Assembly (NCBI RefSeq): GCF_021732705.1
Contig: NZ_JAKFUM010000022.1
Coordinates: 41,621 to 105,620, forward strand
Direction: 5' to 3'
Length of the DNA: 64,000 nucleotides
From: Nevskia sp.
GTDB lineage: Bacteria > Pseudomonadota > Gammaproteobacteria > Nevskiales > Nevskiaceae
The position numbers and the translations under genes are program-made. The notes below the pieces were generated by a model, which saw only the letters and a list, made by a program, of their open reading frames with translations, was not told where the DNA came from and did no database searches. Below, one piece after another: positions 8,955 to 18,003 of the stretch; the stretch's first letter is position 1, and each line of letters opens with the position of its first letter.

Positions 8955-9026
8955 GCCACGGCCCGCTTTCGACAGCGCCACGAGCCGTGCCGCATCATTC
9001 GCCGTCGCCAAACCGTTGAATCGCGC

Positions 9027-9968
9027 ATGTCCGTTGCCCTGTCCGACCTGATCGCCCCCGCTGCCGCCGCTGCCCGCACACCCGTGCCGCCGGCGCAGCC
9101 TGCCGATGCCGAACGCGTCCGGCTGGAGCACAACAAGCGGGTCAAGCGCCTGCGCCGCCAGGTGGGCCAGGCGATCATGGATTACGGGATGATCCGCAAC
9201 GGCGACCGGGTGATGGTCTGCCTGTCCGGCGGCAAGGACAGCTACACCCTGCTCGACATCCTGCTGATGCTGCGCGAGGCGGCCCCGGTGGATTTCGAGA
9301 TCACCGCGGTCAATCTCGACCAGAAGCAGCCGGGCTTTCCGGAGCACGTCTTGCCGGAATACCTGAAGGCGCGCGGCGTGCCGTTCCACATCATCGAGCA
9401 GGACACCTACTCGGTGGTCAAGCGCGTGGTGCCGGAAGGCAAGACCCTGTGCGGCCTCTGCTCGCGGCTGCGGCGCGGCGCGCTGTATTCGTATGCCGAG
9501 GCTCATGGCTACAACAAGATCGCGCTGGGCCATCATCGCGACGACATCGTCGCCACGTTCTTCCTGAACCTGTTCTTCAACGCCAAGCTCGCGGCGATGC
9601 CGCCGAAGCTCAAGAGCGACAACGGCAAGCACATCGTGATCCGGCCGCTGGCCTATGTCCGCGAGGCCGACATCGTCGAGTACGCGGCCCACGAGCAGTT
9701 CCCGATCATCCCCTGCACCTTGTGCGGCTCGCAGGATCAGCTGCAGCGCGTGCAGGTGCGCAAGCTGATGAACGAGTGGGAAACGAAGTACCCCGGCCGC
9801 ATCGAACACGTGTTCTCGGCGCTGAAGCACGTCAAGCCGTCGCAGCTGGCCGATGGCGAGCTGTTCGACTTCGCCGGACTCGACGGCGGCGGCGAGCGGC
9901 GCGACTGGCTGATGCCCGGTGCCGACGCGGCGTCCCGGCAGACGGCCGGAGACGCCGATGCCGAATAG
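9027..9968 (+). CDS. ttcA: tRNA 2-thiocytidine(32) synthetase TtcA
   Basis: A 313-residue PP-loop ATPase that thiolates cytidine-32 in several tRNAs. It shows the ATP-binding PP-loop SGGKDS, the CxxC in [11 protein letters not shown] and the third cysteine region IPCTLCGSQ, which together hold the [4Fe-4S] cluster. The block [18 protein letters not shown] is a TtcA hallmark. The first 25 residues are a low-complexity Ala/Pro extension. The end overlaps the next gene's start by 11 bp, implying co-translation. Confidence 0.96.
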   Translation: MSVALSDLIAPAAAAARTPVPPAQPADAERVRLEHNKRVKRLRRQVGQAIMDYGMIRNGDRVMVCLSGGKDSYTLLDILLMLREAAPVDFEITAVNLDQKQPGFPEHVLPEYLKARGVPFHIIEQDTYSVVKRVVPEGKTLCGLCSRLRRGALYSYAEAHGYNKIALGHHRDDIVATFFLNLFFNAKLAAMPPKLKSDNGKHIVIRPLAYVREADIVEYAAHEQFPIIPCTLCGSQDQLQRVQVRKLMNEWETKYPGRIEHVFSALKHVKPSQLADGELFDFAGLDGGGERRDWLMPGADAASRQTAGDADAE

Positions 9969-10905
9969 CCTCGCGCGCCGCTGGCTGGCCGCTGCCGCGC
10001 TGCTGCTGACGACCGCTGCCAGTGCGGCGGCGCCGGCGGAAGCGCCGTTCCTGTGGCAGGTGCAGGGACCGAAGACCACGCATTACCTGCTGGGCTCGGT
10101 GCATCTGCTGCCGAAGGCGGTCGGACGGCTGCCCACGGGCATCCAGCAGGCCTTCAACGGCGCCGACGGACTGGTGTTCGAGTCCGACATCGACGCCCTC
10201 AGCGCGCCGGAGAACACCCGGCTGATGCTCGATGCCGCCAAGGCCCCGCGCGGGCTGAAGGCCGAGATTGCGCCGGGCATCTACGCGCTGGTGCAGGCCC
10301 GGGTGCGCCAGCTCGGCGTGCCGCCGGCGCTGTGCGAAGGCAGCCGGCCGTGGTTCTGCGCGCTGTCGCTGGAGCTGTACGCGTACCAGCGCGCCGGCTT
10401 CCGCGGCGAGTTCGGGCTGGACCGGCAGCTGCACGTGGCGGCCGAGCGCAGCAACAAGCCGCAGACCTGGTTCGAGCCGCCGGCCGTCCATCTGCGGCTG
10501 TTCACCAACATGCCGGTGGCGCTGTCGAAGCAGTTTCTCGAAGCCTCGGTGGCGGCGCCGACGTCGAAGGTCGACGAGCCGGCCGAGATGTTCCGCGCCT
10601 GGCGCGACAACGACACCGCGCGCATCGAAGGCCTGGTCGCCGAGATGAAGCGCGACTACCCGGCGATCTACGAACACCTGCTGGCCGGCCGCAACCGCGC
10701 CTGGCTGCCGATGCTGAAGACCATCCTCGACGGCCCGAAGCGGCAGCTGATCGTCGTCGGTGCCGCGCACTGGGTCGGCCCCGACGGCCTGCTGGCCAGC
10801 CTGAGCGCCGCCGGCTATCGCGTCACACCGTTCCTGATCGGCGATCCGGACGCGCTGGCGTCAAGTTCTGCAAAGCGTCACGAGCTGACCGCCGGAACTC
10901 GCTAG
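9958..10905 (+). CDS. TraB/GumN family protein, secreted
   Basis: A 315-residue protein with a cleavable signal peptide (about residues 1-20, ending ASAAA) and the TraB/GumN (Tiki-like) fold signatures: LLGSVHLLP near the N-terminus and [11 protein letters not shown] near the C-terminus, whose histidines and acidic residues form a predicted metal site. Members are thought to be periplasmic or membrane-bound metalloproteases, but few bacterial ones have been tested. The ATG chosen overlaps ttcA by 11 bp; the alternative 13 codons upstream would lengthen the overlap and weaken the signal peptide. Confidence 0.85.
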   Translation: MPNSLARRWLAAAALLLTTAASAAAPAEAPFLWQVQGPKTTHYLLGSVHLLPKAVGRLPTGIQQAFNGADGLVFESDIDALSAPENTRLMLDAAKAPRGLKAEIAPGIYALVQARVRQLGVPPALCEGSRPWFCALSLELYAYQRAGFRGEFGLDRQLHVAAERSNKPQTWFEPPAVHLRLFTNMPVALSKQFLEASVAAPTSKVDEPAEMFRAWRDNDTARIEGLVAEMKRDYPAIYEHLLAGRNRAWLPMLKTILDGPKRQLIVVGAAHWVGPDGLLASLSAAGYRVTPFLIGDPDALASSSAKRHELTAGTR

Positions 10906-10915
10906 ACTCCGGTTG

Positions 10916-12670
10916 ATGCGGTTCCCGGTCTTTTCCCTGCTGCTGATCGTCGCGCTTGCCCAGCCCGCCTGGGCCGGCATCGACGTTCGCGTTCGGGGCC
11001 TCGGCTCTGACGAGCGCGACAACGCCTACGCCCGGCTGTCGATCCTCGAATACGCCAAGCGCACCGATGCCGACAAGGGCAGCTATGAAGTGTCCGATGT
11101 CGAGCGCCTGTTCAAGCAGGGCGAGGCCGAGATCAAGGGGGCCCTGCAGCCGTTCGGCTGGTACAACATCACCGTCACCAGCGAGCTGAAGGGATCGGCC
11201 CCGAACTGGATCGCCGACTACTTCGTCGATGCCGGGCCGCTGACCGCGATCACCCGGATCGACCTGCAGATCCTCGGCGACGGCGCCGACGAGCCTGCGC
11301 TGCAGAAGCTCAAGGAGCGGCCGCGGCCGCTGAAGCTCGGCGAGCGCATCAAGCACGAGGAATACGAGACGCTGAAGAGCGCGCTGTCGCAGACGGCGTA
11401 TTCCGCCGGCCTGCTCGATGCCCAGCTGACCCGGCACGAGCTGCGCATCGACGTGCCAAGCAACACCGCCGAAGTGCTGCTGACGCTCGACACCGGCCGC
11501 CGCTACCGCTTCGGCGACATCGCGATCGACCAGCAGGACAGCCGTCTGCGCGAGTCCTTCCTGCGCCGCTATCTCACCTTCGAACCGGGCGAGACCTACG
11601 ACCCGGCCAAGGTCCTCAGCACCCAGTTCGCGTTCAGCGATCTCGACTACTTCGACAGCGTCGACGTCGAATCGCGCAAGGATCAGGCGGACGCCGACCT
11701 GCGCATTCCGATGATCGTGCACACCACCGAGAAGGCCCCGCGCAGCTACAAGTTCGGCGTCGGCTACGGCACCGACACCGGGCCGCGCGCGAGCTTCGGT
11801 TCCGAGTTCCGCCGCCTGAACGATCTCGGCCACAAGCTGCGGCTCGATCTGCGGGTGTCGCCGGTGATCTCGACCGCGATCGCCGAATACCGGATTCCGT
11901 ACGGCCGCAACCCGAGCGATTCGTTCAGCTTCACCACGCAGGCGCTGACCCAGAACTTCAGCGACGTGAAGGAAACGCTGTATCGCTTCGGCGCCAGCTA
12001 CAACCGCCGCGGCCGGCTCTGGCAGCAGCGCGCCTACATCGACTTCACGTTCGACAACTACACGATCCGGCAAAGCGCGCCGCAGCAGTCGAAGCTGCTG
12101 GTGCCGGGCCTGTCGCTGACCCGCAGCATCGGCGATGACCCGATCTTCCCGAAGCGCGGCCTGTATGCGTTCTTCGATGTCCACGGCGGCTCCACCGCGC
12201 TGCTGTCGGACACCAACTTCGTGCAGGGCCTGATCAAGCTGCGCGGCACGCTGTACGTCGGCAATCGCGTGTACCTGCTGGCGCGCGTCGATCAAGGCGC
12301 GACCGCGGTCGGCAGCTTCAACAACCTGCCGCCGTCGCAGCGCTTCTTCGCCGGCGGCGACGACAGCGTGCGCGGCTACTCGTACCAGTCGCTCGGGCCG
12401 CGCGATGTCAACGGCCGCGTCACCGGCGGCAAGTACCTGACCACGGCCAGCGGCGAAGCCAACTGGTACTTCTACAAGACTTACGGGCTCGCCGCGTTCG
12501 TCGATACCGGCGGCGCCGGCGACAACCCGGTCGTCGATTTCAGCCTCGGTGCCGGGCTGGGCTTCCGCTATCGGGCGCCGTTCGGCGCGTTCGCGTTCGA
12601 TCTGGCGCATCCGTTCGACGCCGGACAGTCGCCGGTGCGCTTCCACCTCGGCGTGAGGGTCGGGCTGTGA
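10916..12670 (+). CDS. tamA: Autotransporter assembly outer-membrane protein TamA
   Basis: A 584-residue BamA-family (Omp85) protein: signal peptide (about 1-19, ending AWA), POTRA-like domains (about 25-270), then a 16-strand barrel, with the characteristic FFAGGDDSVRGYSYQSLGPRD segment near the lid loop and a C-terminal strand ending RVGL. Together with TamB it helps insert outer-membrane proteins and is implicated in phospholipid transport to the outer membrane. I prefer the ATG to a TTG one codon earlier. Its TGA overlaps the GTG start of tamB, so the pair is translationally coupled. Confidence 0.93.
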   Translation: MRFPVFSLLLIVALAQPAWAGIDVRVRGLGSDERDNAYARLSILEYAKRTDADKGSYEVSDVERLFKQGEAEIKGALQPFGWYNITVTSELKGSAPNWIADYFVDAGPLTAITRIDLQILGDGADEPALQKLKERPRPLKLGERIKHEEYETLKSALSQTAYSAGLLDAQLTRHELRIDVPSNTAEVLLTLDTGRRYRFGDIAIDQQDSRLRESFLRRYLTFEPGETYDPAKVLSTQFAFSDLDYFDSVDVESRKDQADADLRIPMIVHTTEKAPRSYKFGVGYGTDTGPRASFGSEFRRLNDLGHKLRLDLRVSPVISTAIAEYRIPYGRNPSDSFSFTTQALTQNFSDVKETLYRFGASYNRRGRLWQQRAYIDFTFDNYTIRQSAPQQSKLLVPGLSLTRSIGDDPIFPKRGLYAFFDVHGGSTALLSDTNFVQGLIKLRGTLYVGNRVYLLARVDQGATAVGSFNNLPPSQRFFAGGDDSVRGYSYQSLGPRDVNGRVTGGKYLTTASGEANWYFYKTYGLAAFVDTGGAGDNPVVDFSLGAGLGFRYRAPFGAFAFDLAHPFDAGQSPVRFHLGVRVGL

Positions 12671-15600
12671 GTTCCGAAACCGCGTCACCGCCGCCGCCGT
12701 CATCGGCGCGGTTCCGCATCGGCCGCTGGCTGTTCGGCGTCGCGATCGGCCTGATCGCGTTCGTCGTGGCGCTGCTGGTGTTCGTGGCCGGCACCGAGCG
12801 CGGCCTGCGGTTCGGGCTGGCGCAGGCGGAAGCGCTGAGCGGCGGCCTGATCCGCGTCGGCAGCGCCAGCGGCCATCTGCTCGGCACGCTCGATCTGCGC
12901 GATGTCCGCTACACCGGCAGCGACGGGACCCTCGTCACCATCCGTCGCGTGCACCTGAAGCACCAGCCATCGGCGCTGCTGGCGCGGCGGCTGCACGTCG
13001 AGGAACTGCGGGTCGACACGCTCGACGTGACGCCGGGGCCGTCGAAGCCGCCGACCACGCCGCCGACGCCGACCACCCTGCCGGTGCGGCTGCCGCTCGA
13101 CATCCGCATCGATGCGCTGACCCTGGACGCCTTCACCCTGCATCCGTCGCCGCCGGCGGCCGGTGCGGACGCGGCTGCGACAGCCGGCGAGCCGTTCGTG
13201 ATCGCGCACGCCGAGTTCGCCGGCCAGTGGTTCGGCGACACGATCACGGTCGATCGGCTCGACACCGCGCTGGCGCTGACCGGCCCGATCGCCGCGGTGG
13301 CCAAGGCCCGGATGCGGCAGCAGGCGATCGATTTCGAGTCGCTGCAGGTCAAGGGTCCCGGCGAGATCGCCGCGCAGGGCCGCTTCGGCTTCGAAGCGGT
13401 GGCCAGCGACCTGAAGCTGACGTGGACCGGCCTGCGCTGGCCGTTCGTGCCGGTCGACGGCAAGCCGCCGCTGGCCAGCGACCTGAACGGCACGGCGGCG
13501 ATCGGCGGCGGGCTGAACGCCTATACCTTCGACATCGCGACGACCGCCGTGCTGCAGGATCAGCCGGCCCAGCTCGCCGCGAAAGGCAGCGGCAGCCTCG
13601 CCGCGGTGCATCTCGATCACTTCGGGCTCGACACGCTGGCCAGCGAGCGCGGCGGCAAGCCGCAGCCACCCGGTGCGCGCGGCAGCGTGCAGGCGGCCGG
13701 CGATGTCGCCTGGTCGCCGCAGCTGACGGCGGACCTGAAGGCCACGTTCTCGAAGCTCGATCCATCGCTGTTCGCGGCGGAGTTTCCGGGCGATCTGAAC
13801 GGCCAGCTCGACAGCCAGACGGCGATGACCGGCGGCGAGCCGGAAGTCACGTTCACTGCGGAGCTGAGCGACTCCTCGATCCGCGGCAAGCCGTTCTCGC
13901 TGAACGTGGCCGGCACCGCCGGCGCGCGCGACGTGAAGCTGCAGGACCTGCTGCTGAAAGCCGGCAAGGGCAGCGTGCGGGCAAAGGGCGCGGTGGTCTG
14001 GTCGCCGGCGCTGAAGGTCAATGTCGATGCCGACATCGCGAAGATCGATCCGGCGCAGTTCGTGCCGGAATGGCCGGGCGATCTGAACGGCCGCATCGTC
14101 GTCACCACCGACGCCGCCGACAACAGCCCGATCGTCGCCGATGCGGTGATCGAGAACTCGCGGCTGCGCGGCTATCCGCTGAAGCTGGCGGCGCTTGCCG
14201 ATGTCGCGGGCGAGGTGGTGACGATCGAACGCCTGCGGCTCGAGTCCGGCGCGACCAAGGTGACCGCCAGCGGGCAGGCAAGCCCGCCGTTCGCGCTGAA
14301 GGGCGCGTTCGACAGCCCGAACCTCGGCGCGCTGCTGCCGGAACTGGGCGGCCGCGCGGCGTTCACCTTTGCGCTCGACGGCACGCTGGAGCAGCCGCAT
14401 CTGGTGACGCAGGGCGAGGCCGGCGCGCTGCGCTACGGCGACCTGCGTGCGCAGCGCTTGAGCTGGAATGCCGATGTCGATCCGATGGTCGATTCCAAGA
14501 TCGCGGTCGATCTGGCCAAGGCCGACGCCGGGCTGCAGATCGATCTGGTCAAGCTGCGGATGACCGGGCTCGAGGTCTACCACCGGCTGGAACTCGAGGC
14601 CGACACCGAGCGCGGCAAGGCCAATCTGGCCCTGCAGGGCGGCTACGACCGCGTGCGCAACGAGTGGGGCGGCGAGCTCGCCGCGCTGGGTCTGGCGCCG
14701 AGCAAGCTGACCGCGTGGGCGCTGGCCAAGCCGGCCGGCATCCTGATCGGCCAGAAGCGCCGCGCGCTGGAATCCGCCTGCCTGACCGGCAGCGGCGGCG
14801 AGGCCTGTTTCCAGCTGGAGCAGAACGTGCTGGCCGATGGCGCGCGCGTCGGCTGGAACATCAAGAAGCTGCTGATCGCGACCTTGCAGCCGCTGCTCGA
14901 CCCGCAGATGAAGGTCGCCGGCAGTCTCGATGGCGAAGGCTTCGTCAACTTCACCGGCGGCGACGTGGCGCAGGCGCAGGCCGCGCTGAACCTGCGCGAG
15001 GCCTCGGTCGAAGTGCCGGATGCGCCGGTGCTGCGGCTGGATGTCGGCAGCCTGCGCGCGAACCAGTCTGCCGACGGCCTGCTGACCACGACCCTGGAAC
15101 TGCGCGCGGCGCAGACCGCGATCACGGCCGACGTGGCCGCCGCACCCGGCCCGAGTTTCATGGAGCGTGCGCTCAGCGGCCGGATCGGGCTGGATGCGCC
15201 GAGTCTCGCGTTCCTCGAACCGCTGCTGCCGGCGCTGAACAAGCTCGACGGCAAGCTGAACGGCGCGTTCGGCGTCAGCGGCACGCCGGCGGCGCCGCGC
15301 CTGAATGGCGACGTGAAGCTGCGCGACGGTCAGGCGCGGCTGGTCGTGGCCGGCATCGACCTGAAGGAGGTCACGCTCGATCTGAACGGCGCCGGCGACG
15401 ACCCGCTGAAACTGACCGGCAGCGCGAAATCCGGCACCGGTGCGCTGGCCATCGCCGGCACCATCGACCCGTATGCCCGGCCGATCCGCGCCGACATCAC
15501 CGTGAAGGGCGACGAATTCCAGGCGATGAACACGCCGCAGGCCCGCGCCTGGATTTCGCCGGACTTGCGTCTGGTGCGCGACCTCGAAGGCCTGACCCTG

Positions 15601-16662
15601 AGCGGCACGCTTCAGGTGCCGCGTGCCGACATCACGCCGAAAGGCCTCGGCGGCGGCGGTGTCGATGTCAGCGGCGATCAGGTGCTGATCGGCGTCGAGC
15701 TGCCGCCGAAGGAGCCCCCGCTGAAGGTGTTCGTCGCGCTGAAGCTGGCGCTCGGCAAGGCCGTGCAGATCGAGGGCTTCGGCCTCAAGACGCGGATCGA
15801 GGGTGCCGTGACCCTGACCCAGCAGCCGGCGCGCGACGCGCTCGCCAACGGCGAGCTGCGCCTGATCGATGGCCGCTACAAGGCCTACGGGCAGGATCTG
15901 AACATCGAGACCGGGCGGCTGCTGTTCAGCGGCGGCTCGGTGACGACCCCGGCGGTGGACCTGTACGCCACGCGCAAGCCGCGCGAGGACATCACCGTCG
16001 GCGTGCGCGTGCGCGGCACGCTGGCGAAGCCGACGCTGACCCTGCAATCGAGCCCGAACCTGCCGCGCGAGCAGCAGCTGAGCTGGCTGGTGCTCGGCCG
16101 TTCGCTCGAAACCAGCTCGACGCAGGACCGCAGCCTGGTGTCGAGCGCTGCACTGAGCCTCGGCCTTGGCGGCGGCGACTACGTGGCCGGCCTGCTCGGC
16201 AAGAAGATCGGGCTGGATCAGCTGTCGGTCGGCGGTGCCGCCGGCAGCGGTTCCGAAGTGGCGGCGAACGCGCAGAGCATCAGCGGTGCCCAGAGCGCCG
16301 GTGCCGGTGTCGATGCCGGCGCGCAGGCGGCGCAGCTGACGCTCGGCAAGTACCTGACGCCGCGGCTGTTCGTCAGCTACGGCATCAGCCTGTTCCAGGA
16401 TGGCTACACGTTCCGGATGCTGTACACGCTCGGCCGCGGCTTCAAGCTGTCGACCGAAAGCGGCACCGCGAGCGGCGGCGATGTCATCTACACGACCGAG
16501 CGCGGCAAGAAGGCGCCCGGCACCGTCGTCAAGCCGGGTGTCGACGCCGCACCACAGGCCGGCCCGGCCCCGGACCCGACGCGCACGCCGGACGCGATTC
16601 CGGCGCCGGAACCGGTGACCGATCCGGATGCCCTGCCGGTGGCACCGAAGGCCGTGCCGTGA
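12667..16662 (+). CDS. tamB: Translocation and assembly module protein TamB (AsmA-like)
   Basis: A 1331-residue protein anchored by one N-terminal membrane span (about residues 20-43). It continues as a long beta-rich periplasmic groove and ends in the TamB/DUF490 domain (about 960-1290), recognised by LADGELRLIDGRYKAYGQDL-type and LSWLVLGRSLE stretches and a final RLFVSYGISLFQ block. Proteins of this family bridge the periplasm and carry lipids between membranes. The start is a GTG that overlaps the tamA stop (GTGA). An unusual Pro/Ala-rich tail (about 35 residues) follows the domain. It is convergent with the MFS gene, with only 7 bp between stop codons. Confidence 0.93.
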   Translation: MSSETASPPPPSSARFRIGRWLFGVAIGLIAFVVALLVFVAGTERGLRFGLAQAEALSGGLIRVGSASGHLLGTLDLRDVRYTGSDGTLVTIRRVHLKHQPSALLARRLHVEELRVDTLDVTPGPSKPPTTPPTPTTLPVRLPLDIRIDALTLDAFTLHPSPPAAGADAAATAGEPFVIAHAEFAGQWFGDTITVDRLDTALALTGPIAAVAKARMRQQAIDFESLQVKGPGEIAAQGRFGFEAVASDLKLTWTGLRWPFVPVDGKPPLASDLNGTAAIGGGLNAYTFDIATTAVLQDQPAQLAAKGSGSLAAVHLDHFGLDTLASERGGKPQPPGARGSVQAAGDVAWSPQLTADLKATFSKLDPSLFAAEFPGDLNGQLDSQTAMTGGEPEVTFTAELSDSSIRGKPFSLNVAGTAGARDVKLQDLLLKAGKGSVRAKGAVVWSPALKVNVDADIAKIDPAQFVPEWPGDLNGRIVVTTDAADNSPIVADAVIENSRLRGYPLKLAALADVAGEVVTIERLRLESGATKVTASGQASPPFALKGAFDSPNLGALLPELGGRAAFTFALDGTLEQPHLVTQGEAGALRYGDLRAQRLSWNADVDPMVDSKIAVDLAKADAGLQIDLVKLRMTGLEVYHRLELEADTERGKANLALQGGYDRVRNEWGGELAALGLAPSKLTAWALAKPAGILIGQKRRALESACLTGSGGEACFQLEQNVLADGARVGWNIKKLLIATLQPLLDPQMKVAGSLDGEGFVNFTGGDVAQAQAALNLREASVEVPDAPVLRLDVGSLRANQSADGLLTTTLELRAAQTAITADVAAAPGPSFMERALSGRIGLDAPSLAFLEPLLPALNKLDGKLNGAFGVSGTPAAPRLNGDVKLRDGQARLVVAGIDLKEVTLDLNGAGDDPLKLTGSAKSGTGALAIAGTIDPYARPIRADITVKGDEFQAMNTPQARAWISPDLRLVRDLEGLTLSGTLQVPRADITPKGLGGGGVDVSGDQVLIGVELPPKEPPLKVFVALKLALGKAVQIEGFGLKTRIEGAVTLTQQPARDALANGELRLIDGRYKAYGQDLNIETGRLLFSGGSVTTPAVDLYATRKPREDITVGVRVRGTLAKPTLTLQSSPNLPREQQLSWLVLGRSLETSSTQDRSLVSSAALSLGLGGGDYVAGLLGKKIGLDQLSVGGAAGSGSEVAANAQSISGAQSAGAGVDAGAQAAQLTLGKYLTPRLFVSYGISLFQDGYTFRMLYTLGRGFKLSTESGTASGGDVIYTTERGKKAPGTVVKPGVDAAPQAGPAPDPTRTPDAIPAPEPVTDPDALPVAPKAVP

Positions 16663-16669
16663 CCGCGGC

Positions 16670-17896
16670 TCAGGCCGGCTGCGGCGTTGGCAGCGTTGCC
16701 GGCAGCTTGGCCTCGCGTACCGGCAGGCAGAACGCGGCGGCGATCAGCGCCAGCACCAGGTCGGCGATCCACATCCACGCGTAGTCGCCGAAGCGGCTGA
16801 TCGCGATGCCGCCGAGCCAGGCGCCGAAGAAGCCGCCGATCTGGTGGCTGAGCAGCGTCAGCCCGAACAGGGTGCCGAGATGGCGCGTGCCGAACAGCTT
16901 GTCGACGAGGCCCGCCGTCGGCGGCACCGTGGCCAGCCAGGTGAAGCCGAGCGCGGCGGCGAAGGCGTAGAACGTCCACGCGGTGCGCGGCAGCAGCAGG
17001 AACAGGCCGATGAACAGCGCCCGCGCGGCATAGACCGCGGCCAGCACCGTCTTCATCCGCATCCGCTGGCCGAGGGCACCGGCGGTCAGGCTGCCGGCGA
17101 TGTTGAACAGGCCGATCAGCGCCAGCGAGGTCGCCGACACCCCGGCCGGCAGGCCACACAGCGCGACCTCGCCCGGCAGGTGCGTGACCAGAAACGCGAT
17201 GTGCAGGCCGCAGGTGAAGAAGCCGAGATGCAGCAGCCAGTAGCTGCGATCGCGCAGCGCGATGGCGATCTGTTCGGACAGCGTGATCGGCGCCGGCCCG
17301 CCGGCCGGCTCGGGAAGCGCGGGGCCGCCGAGCGCTCGGGCCAGCGGCAAGGCCAGCAAGGTGCTCGCCGCCATCGACCAGAGGGCCGCGACCCAGCCGA
17401 ATGCCGCGATCAGCGCCTGCACGATCGGCGCGAACGCGAACTGCCCGAACGAGCCGCCGGCATTGATGAAGCCGGCCGCGAACGCCCGGCGCTCCGGCGG
17501 CAGTTGCCGGGATGTGGCGCCGATCAGGATCGAGAACGCGCCGGCCCCGGCGCCGGCCGCGCTCATCACGCCGAGCCCGAGGGTCAGCCCGAATTCCGAT
17601 GGGAACAGCGCCGCCACGCCGAGGCCCGCGGCCATCAGCAGACTGCCCCAGACCACGACGGCGACCGCGCCGGCCTTGTCGGCAATCGCCCCGAACACCG
17701 GCTGCACCGCACCCCAGACGAACTGGCCGATGGCGAGCGCGAAGCTCAGCGACACCACGCCGATGCCGGTGCCGTCGACGATCGGCCGGATCAACAGGCC
17801 GAGCGACTGCCGCGCCCCCATCGTCAGCGCGAGAATCGCGGCCGCGGACAGCATCAGCAGCCAGACGGCGCGGTTGCCGGGAGAAGACGGATTCAT
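16670..17896 (-). CDS. MFS transporter
   Basis: A 408-residue inner-membrane protein with about 12 hydrophobic spans and a short central cytoplasmic loop. The pattern QSLGLLIRPI, a conserved arginine-containing loop after span 2 and PPERRAFAAGFINAGGSFGQ in the first half are typical of the monocarboxylate/oxalate-formate-like branch of the major facilitator superfamily. The substrate cannot be assigned. The ATG used is internal to a longer open frame whose upstream part only shadows the ligase gene. It lies 107 bp downstream of the ligase gene, and downstream transcription converges on tamB. Confidence 0.88.
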   Translation of the reverse strand: MNPSSPGNRAVWLLMLSAAAILALTMGARQSLGLLIRPIVDGTGIGVVSLSFALAIGQFVWGAVQPVFGAIADKAGAVAVVVWGSLLMAAGLGVAALFPSEFGLTLGLGVMSAAGAGAGAFSILIGATSRQLPPERRAFAAGFINAGGSFGQFAFAPIVQALIAAFGWVAALWSMAASTLLALPLARALGGPALPEPAGGPAPITLSEQIAIALRDRSYWLLHLGFFTCGLHIAFLVTHLPGEVALCGLPAGVSATSLALIGLFNIAGSLTAGALGQRMRMKTVLAAVYAARALFIGLFLLLPRTAWTFYAFAAALGFTWLATVPPTAGLVDKLFGTRHLGTLFGLTLLSHQIGGFFGAWLGGIAISRFGDYAWMWIADLVLALIAAAFCLPVREAKLPATLPTPQPA

Positions 17897-18003
17897 GGGG
17901 CGCGGCGAAGGGACCGTGGGTGGCGAAATGCTAGCGCACGGCGGCTGTCCCGAACCCGAGCGGCGCGTGACGTCGGCGGCGGCGGCGAATCCGCAAGGTC
18001 CCG

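Noticed and set aside
12700..16047. Long minus-strand open frame opposite tamB, and a shifted plus-strand frame over the same region
   Set aside because: Both are shadows of tamB; the tamB frame alone shows domain structure and a coupled start.
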